A stretch of DNA of 64,000 nucleotides from Bacteroidota bacterium (GCA_029557915.1 JAKQHS010000107.1:1-64000), one strand, 5' to 3'; numbered from the stretch's first letter, positions 39,334-48,889 are shown. A program made the numbers and translations. Notes: generated from the letters alone by a model not told the origin.

Positions 39334-41682
39334 ATGATTACCCTGGTTCTCCAGAGCAGCCTTTGCTGGCTGTTTTTTATGCTCATTTACCGGTTCTTTT
39401 TACAGAAAGAGACTTTTTTCAGGTTCAACAGGTATTATCTACTGGGGACCTTGTTATTGGGTTTATGGATCCCCCTTGTCCGATTATTCTGGGAACAGTC
39501 GGGAGGTTCGGAAATCCCGGTTTACCTGGGTTTTCAGGGCAGCGCCCAGGTCCTGGACCTCCACCTCGCCGAAGCAGGCAATCCGGATTCTCCGGACTGG
39601 TTGGGCATCTTGGTAAAAGTTTATTGGGGAGGTGTGCTGATTTGCTTTTTAAACCTGATGAGGGAGTTGGCCGGCATCCTTAACTGGATTCGGAAGTATC
39701 CCAAACAACGATACCCTCACTATACCCTGGTACAGACCGATTTTGAACACCTTCCTTTTTCCTTTTTGCACTGGGTGTTTATCAGCGACAAGGTTAAATT
39801 CCGGCAGAAGGAACTCAGGGACATCCTGTTTCATGAAACCAGCCATGTCAGCGGCTGGCACAGCCTGGACGTCTTGCTGGCCGAAGGGATTGCCGCCCTT
39901 GCCTGGTTTAGCCCCATGGTATACTGGTATAAGCGTTCTATCCGAAACACCCATGAATACCTTGCGGACGCCCTGGTCACCCGTTCAGAAAACAAGGACC
40001 ATTACGGGAGATTGCTCATCGACCATGCCCAGCGCAGGCTTCAGATTGCGCTCGCCAATCATTTTATTTATTCACAATTAAAAAACAGAATTCACATGCT
40101 GATGAAATCAGAATCTAAACCCATCCGGGCCTGGAAGTATGCCCTGGTACTGCCGATCATGTTCTTCCTCGGGGTCTTGTTTGCCTATAAGTCGGAGGCG
40201 CTTCCGGCCGGTTATGACGGGCCGATGGGGGACCGGATGTTTTCCTGGTCGGATACCATACACACGCAGGTCGATGAAATGCCGGTCTTCCCGGGTTGTG
40301 CGCACCTCACGGACCTCAAGGAACGATCCAATTGTTCCATGCAGAAACTGATGGATTACCTGGTCAAAAATGTACAGTACCCCCTGGCAGCCAAAGCAAA
40401 GAATGTGCAAGGCAAGGCCCTGGTCAGTTTTGTAGTCAATACGGACGGAAGCATATCCGATATCGAATTAAAAGAATCCCCGGGTTCAGGCACCGGGGAA
40501 GAAGCCCTTCGGGTGGTGCGTAGGATGAACCAGTTACAGGAAAATTGGATTCCCGGTAAGGAGAATCACAAAACAGTCCGGGTCAGGATGACCCTGCCCA
40601 TCTTGTTTAAGCTGCAGGATGAAAAAATCAGGGACTATCCGGAACAAGCGCTTTATTTCTTAAATGGAGACCGGGCAAGCCTGGATGAAATAAAAAATAT
40701 ATTCCCCGATCAAATCCTGTCCATGAACGTGGTTAAAGGAGAAACCGCCCTCGAAAAATACGGGGAGGAAGGCAGGCAAGGCGTCATTGAAATTCTGACC
40801 AAACCCAAATATGTGGTGAATGGGGTGGAAACCACCAAGGAAGAAGCGGACAAAATCCCTGCTGACCAGATCGAGTCTGTAAACGTAGTCAAATACGGCA
40901 AAAAAGAAGCCGGAGTGGTGGACATCAAGACGAAAAAGGACTACAGCATTGAGAAAGGGCAAGACGGGACGATGGATGCTTTTCCCCTGCATAAAATAGA
41001 GAAGGGAAATGCCCGTGAGATCTTCAAAACCGTGGAGGACTTGCCCCGTTTTCCAGGTTGCGAACACCTCACGGATAAGGCCGCAAGGGACCAGTGCGCT
41101 TTTCAGCTTATGCTCGAATATATCTATAAAAACATCAAATATCCCAAAACAGCCAAAGAGCAGGGGATTGAGGGCAGGGTAGTGGCCTCCTTTGTAGTGG
41201 AGCCGGATGGCCGTTTATCCGACATCAAAATCGTGAAGGAAGTCGGAAGCGGTTGCGGGGATGAAGTGCTTCGCGTGGTCAAATCCATGGATTCCATGGA
41301 TCAAAAATGGATTCCCGGAAAACAAAATGGGCAGGCCGTTCCAGTCCAATACAACCTGCCGGTGGAATTTAAATTATCCAAGGAGCCTGTACCTGTCAAA
41401 GAACCGGCTGCCGTGACCGCGGCGCCTGGCCTGCGTGGCAATACAGAATTTAAGTTGATTCCCAATCCGGCCCGGGGAGAGGTGGAAATACGGTGGGACC
41501 GGAGAGGCCAAGTCCGGATTGAAATCTTTGACCTCAACGGCAAATCATTGCATCAGAGCAACCACCCCGATTTTAATGGATTTCATAAGATCGATGTCCG
41601 GCGCTTCAGCCCGGGTACCTATATCGCCCGGGTGATCCAGGGCACGGAAAGCCAGGAACAAAAACTATTGATTGGCCAATAA
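39334..41682 (+). CDS. M56 (BlaR1-like) peptidase with two TonB-C domains and T9SS-type tail
   Basis: A 782-residue sensor-like membrane peptidase. Helices lie at about 1-22, 33-52, 92-110 and 266-286; HETSH at 167-171 is the zinc site, with NTHEYLADAL beyond. After the last helix come a TonB C-terminal domain (about 333-427), a stretch like TonB-receptor plug repeats (PDQILSMNVVKGETALEKYG, GVIEILTKP), a second TonB-C domain (about 590-684), and an end (about 700-782) resembling a T9SS type A sorting domain (IPNPARGEVEIRW, IEIFDLNGKSL, GTYIARV). It probably relays an envelope signal to the BlaI repressor. Confidence 0.88.
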   Translation: MITLVLQSSLCWLFFMLIYRFFLQKETFFRFNRYYLLGTLLLGLWIPLVRLFWEQSGGSEIPVYLGFQGSAQVLDLHLAEAGNPDSPDWLGILVKVYWGGVLICFLNLMRELAGILNWIRKYPKQRYPHYTLVQTDFEHLPFSFLHWVFISDKVKFRQKELRDILFHETSHVSGWHSLDVLLAEGIAALAWFSPMVYWYKRSIRNTHEYLADALVTRSENKDHYGRLLIDHAQRRLQIALANHFIYSQLKNRIHMLMKSESKPIRAWKYALVLPIMFFLGVLFAYKSEALPAGYDGPMGDRMFSWSDTIHTQVDEMPVFPGCAHLTDLKERSNCSMQKLMDYLVKNVQYPLAAKAKNVQGKALVSFVVNTDGSISDIELKESPGSGTGEEALRVVRRMNQLQENWIPGKENHKTVRVRMTLPILFKLQDEKIRDYPEQALYFLNGDRASLDEIKNIFPDQILSMNVVKGETALEKYGEEGRQGVIEILTKPKYVVNGVETTKEEADKIPADQIESVNVVKYGKKEAGVVDIKTKKDYSIEKGQDGTMDAFPLHKIEKGNAREIFKTVEDLPRFPGCEHLTDKAARDQCAFQLMLEYIYKNIKYPKTAKEQGIEGRVVASFVVEPDGRLSDIKIVKEVGSGCGDEVLRVVKSMDSMDQKWIPGKQNGQAVPVQYNLPVEFKLSKEPVPVKEPAAVTAAPGLRGNTEFKLIPNPARGEVEIRWDRRGQVRIEIFDLNGKSLHQSNHPDFNGFHKIDVRRFSPGTYIARVIQGTESQEQKLLIGQ

Positions 41683-41688
41683 ATCCGG

Positions 41689-42288
41689 TCATTGTTTCAT
41701 CTCGGGCCTTGACCTGATTTTCAACTGCCAGCCCGAAGATTCGGCAATCAGGCGGACCATATCCAGGAAATCTTTGCCCTGCGCGGAGGCCTCAGCAAGC
41801 AGACTGCTTTCTGAGGCCTTTTTTCGTATCAGGTCTTTCGCTTCGCTCAGGATCTTATTGTAATCGGCTTCAGAAAAGGAAGTGAAGAGCCCTTCAGAAA
41901 TATCGTAATAATCCAGGTCGTGATCGATGGAGAGGATCGTCGGTTCGGGAAGGGCGTTGATCCAGATGGTCTTTCCGGCTTGATCGGTTTCAAGGGACAA
42001 TTGTTCCAGGTCAAAGCCGGCGGACACTTTTGCCTTGACCCTGACCAGCACTTTTTTCTGGAAGGGATAGATATCAAAATACTGAAAGCTCCGGTTTTCA
42101 TATAATTCGGAAAAATAGCCCTCTACAGTGGTGAGTTTGGCCACTTTTTGAATCCTTTCGAGAAGGATGGTTGCGTTTTGGGTGGTATGGACCCGGCTCC
42201 TTGCAACCCATTCAGAACTCAGCCACCACAATCCCCCGGCTATCACAGCGAGGAGGGCCAGGTAAAGGAGGTACCTTAATTTCAGCAT
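41689..42288 (-). CDS. DUF4230 domain protein
   Basis: A 199-residue membrane-anchored protein: one N-terminal helix (LLYLALLAVIAGGLWWL), then a DUF4230-type domain (TTVEGYFSELYENRSF, PFQKKVLVRVKAKVSAGFDLEQLSLE, GKTIWINALPEPTILSIDHDLDYYDISEG). The family is periplasmic and of unknown function. It is translationally coupled to the preceding DUF3108 gene (its ATG meets that gene's stop) and converges on the M56 gene with six bases between the stops. Confidence 0.87.
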   Translation of the reverse strand: MLKLRYLLYLALLAVIAGGLWWLSSEWVARSRVHTTQNATILLERIQKVAKLTTVEGYFSELYENRSFQYFDIYPFQKKVLVRVKAKVSAGFDLEQLSLETDQAGKTIWINALPEPTILSIDHDLDYYDISEGLFTSFSEADYNKILSEAKDLIRKKASESSLLAEASAQGKDFLDMVRLIAESSGWQLKIRSRPEMKQ

Positions 42289-43139
42289 CAGGGCAAAGGT
42301 TGATAAAACTCGTATTTGAGCCCCTTGTATTTCGAAAGCACCGCTTTTACAGAGCCCACTGAAACGGGTGATTCAATCAGGAGGGGCACCTGGTTCTTGT
42401 CGGCACTCGCCCAGATGTGCATCCGGTCATTTTCCTTAAACACGGAACCGGCAATCACCTCCGGGCTGAGGTGGTGCGAGGTGTATCTGCCGAGGCGGTG
42501 TACTTTTTTGTTTTCTTTCGTTCCGTAATACACCAGCTTAAGGTCATAGGCTTTTTTATCCAGAAAGATATTGAGGGGCAGCACACTGCCTTCCTGGGTG
42601 TCAGCGAAGGAATGTGTCCTCATGGAATAAACGAGGGAGAGGACGTCATGCATGTTTTTATTGACACGGTGAGTGGATTCGGAGGCCGTTTCCGGGGACT
42701 TCCCGGTCCAGGTTTTGAGTTGCAGGCCCTGCTGGTCAAATTCAATTTTTTCAAAATACCGGTATTTGCCTTCCTTGATATCCCTTATGAAACTGACCGG
42801 CAATAAATCGGATTTTCTGACTATGGATTCAAAATAGTCATCTGCTTTGAAAAACCATTCGTAGGAGGAATAGGTCCTGCCCCGGGCAGAAAGTTTATAC
42901 TTGTCCCCCAGGTCTTCCACTTTAAAAACGACTTCGCCGGCGGCGAGCCAGATAAAATTCCAGTTGTAATAAATCTTATAGGTAAGTTCTTCCCCCGCCA
43001 TGAAGGTGCCGCTATCATGAACGGGTATAAAATCAGGTTCCTTCAGGGCTGACCGGGCCTCCGGTTTTGTTCCGTCGGGCCGTCCCGCACTGAGCAGGGA
43101 AAAAAGAATGAACAATGGATATTTCAGCACAGGCATCAT
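42288..43139 (-). CDS. DUF3108 domain protein, exported
   Basis: A ~283-residue exported protein with signal peptide (MMPVLKYPLFILFSLLSAGRP) and the DUF3108 fold: MAGEELTYKIYYNWNFIWLAAGEVVFKVED, then LSARGRTYSSYEWFFKADDYFESIVRK. It probably resides in the periplasm; some relatives bind lipids or glycans, but no function is established. Start chosen at the ATG pair 43139/43136 because the longer frame lacks a signal peptide. Upstream of the coupled DUF4230 gene. Confidence 0.88.
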   Translation of the reverse strand: MMPVLKYPLFILFSLLSAGRPDGTKPEARSALKEPDFIPVHDSGTFMAGEELTYKIYYNWNFIWLAAGEVVFKVEDLGDKYKLSARGRTYSSYEWFFKADDYFESIVRKSDLLPVSFIRDIKEGKYRYFEKIEFDQQGLQLKTWTGKSPETASESTHRVNKNMHDVLSLVYSMRTHSFADTQEGSVLPLNIFLDKKAYDLKLVYYGTKENKKVHRLGRYTSHHLSPEVIAGSVFKENDRMHIWASADKNQVPLLIESPVSVGSVKAVLSKYKGLKYEFYQPLP

Positions 43140-43408
43140 AAAGGTAAATAACGTAAAATTAGCTATAGAAATTCCGGGATTTCTATGCCGGGCGGCCCTT
43201 GCCTTTGAACGCCATTTTTTCTTAAAAGATTCATATCCAATACCATACCATACTTTCACCGGCTTCAAGCCCTTATCCTGCCACCTAATTTTAGTGATTC
43301 GTTAACCCCTGATAGACTCCGGAATGACCCCAGGTCAGACCATTCGTTCAAGGATCCGGTCACATTAATCAATTATCTAATATAAAAATGTTCTAATTTG
43401 CGCGGCAT

Positions 43409-43996
43409 ATGCCAGTCAAATCCTTTGGCCACCGGATTCTCGGGGTGGACCCCGGCACCCAGTTTTTGGGCTTTGCCCTCATCGAGCCGCTGTCCGATGA
43501 AATCCGGATCCTTGCCATGGACACCATCCGGTTAAAGGACGCAGGAGATCACCAGGACAAATTGCGGGAGATCTTCCTGCAGTTGCAGGAACTCATTGAG
43601 GCCTACCGGCCCGGGCAGATGGCGATCGAAGCCCCTTTTTACGGCAAGAATGTGCAGGCCATGTTAAAACTGGGCAGGGCACAAGGGGTGGCCATCGCAG
43701 CCGGCATCACCATGGGCCTTGAGATCCATGAATATTCTCCCAAGCGAATCAAGCAAGCGGTTACCGGCAATGGCAATGCGGCCAAGGAGCAGGTCGCGGC
43801 CATGCTTTCCCATATCCTTAAAAAACCGGTCCAGGCCGACCGCTTCGATGCTACGGATGCCCTGGCCTGCGCCATATGTCACCATCAGCAGGGCCATAGC
43901 CATGCCCCTCCACCCGGCAGGGGAAAGAAGTACAATTCCTGGAAGGGGTTTCTGGATGAAAATCCAGGAAGGGCTGCTAAACCTCACCGCGCTTAA
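43409..43996 (+). CDS. ruvC: Crossover junction endodeoxyribonuclease RuvC
   Basis: RuvC, 195 residues. It cleaves Holliday junctions during recombination together with RuvAB. Catalytic acids: D14 (ILGVDPGTQ), E74 (MAIEAPFYGKN), D147 and D150 (RFDATDALA). KNVQAMLKLGRAQG and YSPKRIKQAVTGNGNAAKEQV are typical. It has a basic/Gly tail of about 35 residues (HSHAPPPGRGKK...) longer than E. coli RuvC. The stop overlaps that of the convergent HIT gene by four bases. Confidence 0.96.
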   Translation: MPVKSFGHRILGVDPGTQFLGFALIEPLSDEIRILAMDTIRLKDAGDHQDKLREIFLQLQELIEAYRPGQMAIEAPFYGKNVQAMLKLGRAQGVAIAAGITMGLEIHEYSPKRIKQAVTGNGNAAKEQVAAMLSHILKKPVQADRFDATDALACAICHHQQGHSHAPPPGRGKKYNSWKGFLDENPGRAAKPHRA

Positions 43997-44388
43997 GCCA
44001 GTTGCCTTCGTATGTTTTCCGCCATCGCATGGAGTTCTTCCGTGCCGGGATGGAGTTTGGGACGTTCAAAATTAATATCCCCAATGTGGTTTAAAGGGAT
44101 CAGATGGATGTGGGCATGCGGCACTTCAAGGCCGATGACGCAAACCCCGATTCTAAGGCAGGGTACGGCCGCCCGGAGCGCTTTGGCTATTTTTTTACTA
44201 AAGACCATCATGGCTCCCAGATCCCGGTCTTCCAGGTCAAAGAGGTAGTCGGTTTCCTTTTTAGGGATGACCAGGGTATGGCCCGCGGCGAGCGGTTGAA
44301 TATCCAGGAATGCCAGAAAATGATCGTCTTCCGCAATTTTATGTGCGGGAATTTCACCCCTGACTATTTTTGTAAAAATGCTGGCCAT
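43993..44388 (-). CDS. HIT-family hydrolase (Hint-like)
   Basis: A 131-residue histidine-triad protein. The triad HAHIHLIP at 91-98 carries the catalytic His; FTKIVRGEIPAHKIAEDD and GHTLVIPKKE are family marks. These enzymes hydrolyse AMP-lysine or dinucleoside polyphosphates and remove adenylate from stalled ligase intermediates. It follows greA by seven bases on the same strand, so it is probably co-transcribed from the greA promoter. Confidence 0.94.
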   Translation of the reverse strand: MASIFTKIVRGEIPAHKIAEDDHFLAFLDIQPLAAGHTLVIPKKETDYLFDLEDRDLGAMMVFSKKIAKALRAAVPCLRIGVCVIGLEVPHAHIHLIPLNHIGDINFERPKLHPGTEELHAMAENIRRQLA

Positions 44389-44395
44389 AGGAAGG

Positions 44396-44866
44396 TTAAA
44401 TGGAAATCCGGATCACTTCAAATTCAATGGTGCCGTTCGGAGTGGCCACAGACGCGATTTCGCCCACATTCTTTCCTAAAAGTCCCTGACCGATCGGGGA
44501 ATTGACGCTTATTTTTCCGGATTTGATATCGGATTCCGCTTCAGATACCAGTTTATAGATCACGTCCTTGCCGGTTTTTTTATTCCGGATCGTCACCCTG
44601 GAAAGAATACCTACTTTACTGGTATCGATCTGGGAATCATCGATCAGTTTTACATTGGCCAGCTTTTTTTCCAGTTCATTGATTTTAAATTCAAGCATGC
44701 CCTGCGCGTCCTTGGCGGCATGGTATTCGGCATTTTCGGACAGGTCTCCTTTTTCCCGGGCTTCTGCAATGGCCCTGGCTGCTTCGCGCCTTCCGTTGCC
44801 TTTTAATTCGTCCAGTTCGGCTTTCACTTTTGCAAAACCTTCTGATGTCATGAGTGTCAATTCCAT
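44396..44866 (-). CDS. greA: Transcription elongation factor GreA
   Basis: GreA, 156 residues. An N-terminal coiled coil (LTMTSEGFAKVKAELDELKGNGRREAARAIAEAREKGDLSENAEYHAAKDAQG) carries at its tip the two acidic residues (D, E of GDLSENAEY) that activate RNA-polymerase transcript cleavage. The C-terminal FKBP-like domain ends in NGTIEFEVIRI. It rescues stalled elongation complexes. Expressed from a strong-looking promoter ~160 bp upstream with an inverted repeat in the leader. Confidence 0.96.
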   Translation of the reverse strand: MELTLMTSEGFAKVKAELDELKGNGRREAARAIAEAREKGDLSENAEYHAAKDAQGMLEFKINELEKKLANVKLIDDSQIDTSKVGILSRVTIRNKKTGKDVIYKLVSEAESDIKSGKISVNSPIGQGLLGKNVGEIASVATPNGTIEFEVIRISI

Positions 44867-44980
44867 ACTAATTAATGAGGTTAAATTTGGTGAATAAATC
44901 AGAGCGTACCCCGGCCTGCAGCAGTCAGGCAGATTGAATTTGGATAAGCCAGGTACTCCATCACGATTTTATAAAAATAC

Positions 44981-45015
44981 AAAGAACGTTTTCAGTAATT
45001 CCAAAAACGTTCTTT
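44981..45015 (-). terminator. Perfect 12-bp inverted repeat in the greA leader
   Basis: AAAGAACGTTTT (44981-44992) and AAAACGTTCTTT (45004-45015) with an 11-base spacer. On the minus strand it is followed by GTATTTTTATAAAA, so it can act as a terminator within ~50 nt of the predicted start, i.e. an attenuator or a tiny RNA, or be a protein-binding dyad. Confidence 0.6.
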
Positions 45016-45031
45016 AGTCGGTTAGTATTTT

Positions 45032-45063
45032 CAAAGTTAAAGCAATATTTCGCTCCTGACAAA
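45032..45063 (-). promoter_or_regulatory. Promoter of greA
   Basis: On the minus strand TTTG (45060-45063), 20 bases, then TAACTTTG (45032-45039): both boxes match the Bacteroidota consensus. Predicted start near 45025, giving a leader of about 160 nt with the inverted repeat near its 5' end. Confidence 0.65.
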
Positions 45064-45187
45064 ATATTTTAATTCCCGGAGTGTAAAACAAATCCGGCTT
45101 CCCGTTCCGGAATTTTATAATGATCCCGTAGAGGTGCAGGGGTCCCGGACACCGCCCGGATGCATATCTTTAACGCCAAATACCTGT

Positions 45188-47941
45188 ATGAAGCATTTCC
45201 ATTTGTTTTGCCTGCTGGTCCTGGGTTTTGAGCTTGGCGCCCAGGGCATACCTCTTCCGGAGCATCCGAGACCCGATTTTGAAAGGGACCGGTGGGTCAA
45301 CCTCAACGGTCCTTGGGAATTTGAATTCGACTCCCTGGACAAGGGGACGGAAGAAAAATGGTTTGAAGCCAAAAAATTTTCAGTGGCGATCACCGTACCC
45401 TTTCCATGGGGTTCGGCCCTTTCCGGCGTAAAGGACGAAGCCGACCTGGCCTGGTATCGCAAAACGATCACCGTACCCTCCTCCTGGGAAGGAAACAGGA
45501 CATTCCTGACGATCGGAGCCAGTGACTGGGAAACCCAGGTTTGGTTTGATGGAAAGTGGATTGGAAGCCACCGGGGAGGTTACATGCCTTTTTCCTTTGA
45601 CCTCAGCCCGTATGTACGCTATGGCCAGCCGCAGAACCTGGTTATCCGGGTCGATGATAAAAGGCGGATGTTTACCCTGTATGGCAAACAAGGATATGGC
45701 AATGCACGCGGGATCTGGCAGACGGTCTACCTTGAAAGCCGGGGCCAGGATTACGTCGAATCCATCCAATGCATCCCGGACCTGGGCCGGAAGGGGGTAA
45801 CCATTAAGGTTTTTCTACCCTCGGAAGCGAAAACCTCAATCCCTATGAAGGTGAAGGTCAAAACCCCCCAGGGAGACCAGGTGCAAAACCTCCAGGTAGG
45901 CGTGGGAAATATCAGTGCACAAACTTTTTTGTCCATTCCTCAGCCACGCTTATGGACCCTCCGGGACCCCTTCCTTTATGATATGGAAGTGCAATTGGGC
46001 GGGGATAGGGTGCGGTCGTATTTCGGCATGCGGAAGATTTCCGTAACCTCCCTGCCCGGTACGGCCATTCCTTATATCGCGCTGAATGACGAACCCGTCT
46101 ATCTTCAACTCGCCCTGGACCAATCCTATCACCCGGAAGGGTATTATACTTTTCCTTCCGATTCTTTCATGCGGCAGGAAATCGAAAGGAGCAAGACGAT
46201 CGGCCTCAACGGCATCCGGACCCATATCAAACCGGACCTCCCCAGGAAACTTTATTGGGCGGACAAACTCGGCCTGCTGGTCATGGCCGACCTGCCGAAC
46301 AGCTGGGGGGAACCGGATGAGCTCATGCGACAGGAATCCGAAAGCACCCTTCGCGAAATGATCAAACGGGATTTTAATCATCCTTCCATCTTTTCCTGGA
46401 TTGTTTTTAATGAAACCTGGGGATTGACCACGCGGATGGAAAAAGAAAGCAAACCCGTCCAGGTTTATCTTCCCAACACCCAGCATTGGGTGGCTTCCAT
46501 GTATTACCTGGCCAAGTCCCTGGATCCCACCCGCCTGGTCGAAGACAATTCCATTTGCTGCGGGCGGGGGCATACGGAGACCGATATATACAGCTGGCAC
46601 GAATACCTGGCAGGATGGGAATGGGAAGACCATCTGAAAAAGATTTCCGATAATAATTATCCGGGCAGCGCCTATCATTTTGAACCCGGTTTCCAGCAAC
46701 AATCCCAGCCCAATATCAATTCGGAATGCGGCAACGTCTGGGGATATGAAGGGAGCACCGGGGATGTGGACTGGACTTATGATTACCACCGTATGATCAA
46801 CACCTTTCGAAAATATCCAAAGGTCGCCGGCTGGTTGTACACCGAGCACCACGACGTGATCAACGAGTGGAATGGTTACTGGAGGTTCGATCGGAGCCTG
46901 AAATTCACAGGGCTGGAGGACCTGGTACCCGGAATGAGCCTCCTGGACCTGCACAGCAAGTATTATGTCTCCACCGGAAATGAGATTTGTAAAACAGCCA
47001 TGGGCGGAGAGCTGGTGGAGGTACCCCTTTACCTTTCCATTTATGATGGCGGCCCCGTTCCAGGCAATCGGCTGACCCTGGAGTATTCCCTCGATTTTAC
47101 GGATGCGGGCGGTGAGACATCAGAAATCCTGGCCGGTACCATGCCTATTGATGCCAGGCCATGGGACCAGAAAGCATTAAAATCCTTGCAGCTGCAAATG
47201 CCGGATTATCGCGGGCTGGGTATTCTCCGGCTGGTTTTAAAAACAGAGTCCGGGCAAATCCTTCACCGGAACTTTATGCATTTCGAAGTGCAGTCCGGTC
47301 AGGACCCTGCCGGTAAACTCATCTTCAGTGCCCGTCCGGACGCCTTCACCGCACAGCAATGGTCCTCCAAATTCTGGAAAGTGCTCGATGGGAAAAAAGT
47401 GAATGGGGCGGGTACCGGCTATTTTGAATACCGGATCCCGGTGGATAAAAAATCCAAATTCCAGGGCATACGGTCCGGCTACCTGGTGATGGAAGTATCA
47501 GCTAAACAATTGTTTGATAAGGACCAGGAGGGGGCCTTTGATCAAAATCAAAACTATATGCTGGGTTCCAGGGTGTCCCCACATAAGAATCCCAATGCCT
47601 ATCCGATGACGGACGAGGAAAAATTTCCTTCGGAAGTCCAGGTATGGATCAATGGGAGGATGGCCCTCAGGTCAAAGCTGGAGGATGACCCCGCCGATCA
47701 CAGGGGAGTTTTGTCCTGGTACCACCAGTTGAAGGATAAAAAACTGCGCGAAGCGGGTTCATACGGCTACCTTATCCGGGTACCCCTCAAAAAGGCGGAG
47801 TGGCAGGCGGCCAGGTCCAGGGGCTATCTTTCCGTCAAACTTCAGTCTTCAGGAAAAGGAGGTTTGGCAGTATATGGCTCCCAGTTCGGAAGATACCCGG
47901 TGGATGTCAGCCTGGTTTTGGATAAATCCGCTGAACGCTGA
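45188..47941 (+). CDS. Glycoside hydrolase family 2 enzyme, exported
   Basis: A 917-residue GH2-type enzyme with signal peptide (cleaved after ELGAQG). Sugar-binding jelly roll (about 30-185; NLNGPWEFEFD, ASDWETQVWFDGKWIGSHRGGYMPFSFDL), Ig-like domain (about 200-290), then the TIM barrel with FNHPSIFSWIVFNETWG (acid/base E409) and NINSECGNVWG (E513, candidate nucleophile). C-terminal beta domains make up the last third. Beta-galactosidase, beta-glucuronidase and beta-mannosidase are all in GH2; the substrate cannot be settled. No SusCD pair or sulfatase lies next to it, so it is not in an obvious polysaccharide utilisation locus. Confidence 0.9.
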   Translation: MKHFHLFCLLVLGFELGAQGIPLPEHPRPDFERDRWVNLNGPWEFEFDSLDKGTEEKWFEAKKFSVAITVPFPWGSALSGVKDEADLAWYRKTITVPSSWEGNRTFLTIGASDWETQVWFDGKWIGSHRGGYMPFSFDLSPYVRYGQPQNLVIRVDDKRRMFTLYGKQGYGNARGIWQTVYLESRGQDYVESIQCIPDLGRKGVTIKVFLPSEAKTSIPMKVKVKTPQGDQVQNLQVGVGNISAQTFLSIPQPRLWTLRDPFLYDMEVQLGGDRVRSYFGMRKISVTSLPGTAIPYIALNDEPVYLQLALDQSYHPEGYYTFPSDSFMRQEIERSKTIGLNGIRTHIKPDLPRKLYWADKLGLLVMADLPNSWGEPDELMRQESESTLREMIKRDFNHPSIFSWIVFNETWGLTTRMEKESKPVQVYLPNTQHWVASMYYLAKSLDPTRLVEDNSICCGRGHTETDIYSWHEYLAGWEWEDHLKKISDNNYPGSAYHFEPGFQQQSQPNINSECGNVWGYEGSTGDVDWTYDYHRMINTFRKYPKVAGWLYTEHHDVINEWNGYWRFDRSLKFTGLEDLVPGMSLLDLHSKYYVSTGNEICKTAMGGELVEVPLYLSIYDGGPVPGNRLTLEYSLDFTDAGGETSEILAGTMPIDARPWDQKALKSLQLQMPDYRGLGILRLVLKTESGQILHRNFMHFEVQSGQDPAGKLIFSARPDAFTAQQWSSKFWKVLDGKKVNGAGTGYFEYRIPVDKKSKFQGIRSGYLVMEVSAKQLFDKDQEGAFDQNQNYMLGSRVSPHKNPNAYPMTDEEKFPSEVQVWINGRMALRSKLEDDPADHRGVLSWYHQLKDKKLREAGSYGYLIRVPLKKAEWQAARSRGYLSVKLQSSGKGGLAVYGSQFGRYPVDVSLVLDKSAER

Positions 47942-47950
47942 TCGCTTTTT

Positions 47951-48832
47951 TTATTTTAAGCTAAGTTCTGCCAGCACTGCATGATGGTCTGATGCAAACC
48001 TTCCTGACCAGGTATTACTGAGGGTACCGTGCCTGAGCACCTGCATTTTTTTAAAGTTTTTCAGGAAGATGTAATCGATGTGCCGGCCTTCCTGTTCCAT
48101 GGCTTCAAAACCATTGAATGTGCTGTATGGACCAAAATGTTCCTGGCGCGTCAGACTTTCGGTATCGGTCAGATGGCCGGGGTTTGAGGTGTCCAGGAGG
48201 ATCCGGATGGGGTCCTGGCTGGGGATTGCGTTAAAATCCCCGGTCACTACCACCCTGGATTTACCGGCCATTTCTGCGATTTTTCTGAGCAATAAATTTG
48301 AGCTTTCCCGCCGGGCGATTTCACCCATATGATCGTAATGCGTGTTGAAAACATAAGCGGTTTTATTCCCTTTAATGGTTTTTATCTTAGCCCAGGTCAC
48401 CACGCGGGGGAGCATGGCATCCCATCCCCGGCTGGGCGTATCGGGGCTCGGACTGAGCCAAAAGGTGCCGCTTTCCAGCACCCGGATCCGGTCTTTACGG
48501 TAAAAGATGGGTGAAAACTCCCCGGCTTCGCGGCCATCGTCCCTTCCTTTTCCGATATACTCGTATTCGGGCAAAGCCGCCTTCAAATCACGGATCTGAT
48601 GAATCAGGGCTTCCTGCATTCCACAAAGGTCCACTTCGTAAAACCGGAGCATGGAAGCCAGGTTTTTTTTCCGGTTGTCCCATCGGTTTTCTCCATCCTG
48701 CGGATTGTCGTACCGGATATTGAAAGACATGACCTGCAGGGTTTGGGCAAAGGAATGAGTGGATGCCATCATCGTCAGGACGATCACGGATGTGCAGAGA
48801 AAGGGTTTCCGGATCTTTTTTGGTCGATTCAT
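47951..48832 (-). CDS. Endonuclease/exonuclease/phosphatase-family protein, exported
   Basis: A 293-residue EEP-fold hydrolase with a signal peptide (cleaved near SFAQ). Active-site motifs: MSFNIRYD, GMQEAL (Glu binds metal), VVVTGDFNAIPS, and FASDHHAVLAELSLK at the C-terminus (catalytic Asp-His). The family includes DNases, sphingomyelinases and sugar- or inositol-phosphate phosphatases. Export suggests a role outside the cytoplasm, perhaps phosphate or lipid scavenging. Convergent with the GH2 gene, nine bases between stops. Confidence 0.92.
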   Translation of the reverse strand: MNRPKKIRKPFLCTSVIVLTMMASTHSFAQTLQVMSFNIRYDNPQDGENRWDNRKKNLASMLRFYEVDLCGMQEALIHQIRDLKAALPEYEYIGKGRDDGREAGEFSPIFYRKDRIRVLESGTFWLSPSPDTPSRGWDAMLPRVVTWAKIKTIKGNKTAYVFNTHYDHMGEIARRESSNLLLRKIAEMAGKSRVVVTGDFNAIPSQDPIRILLDTSNPGHLTDTESLTRQEHFGPYSTFNGFEAMEQEGRHIDYIFLKNFKKMQVLRHGTLSNTWSGRFASDHHAVLAELSLK

Positions 48833-48889
48833 ACCATCAAATATAATGAGGCGGTGTGTACATCCTGTCCGGTTAGGTCAACTTAAACG

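Noticed and set aside
45950-46954. 334-codon ORF antisense to the GH2 gene
   Set aside because: The sense strand carries conserved GH2 catalytic motifs; the antisense frame has none.
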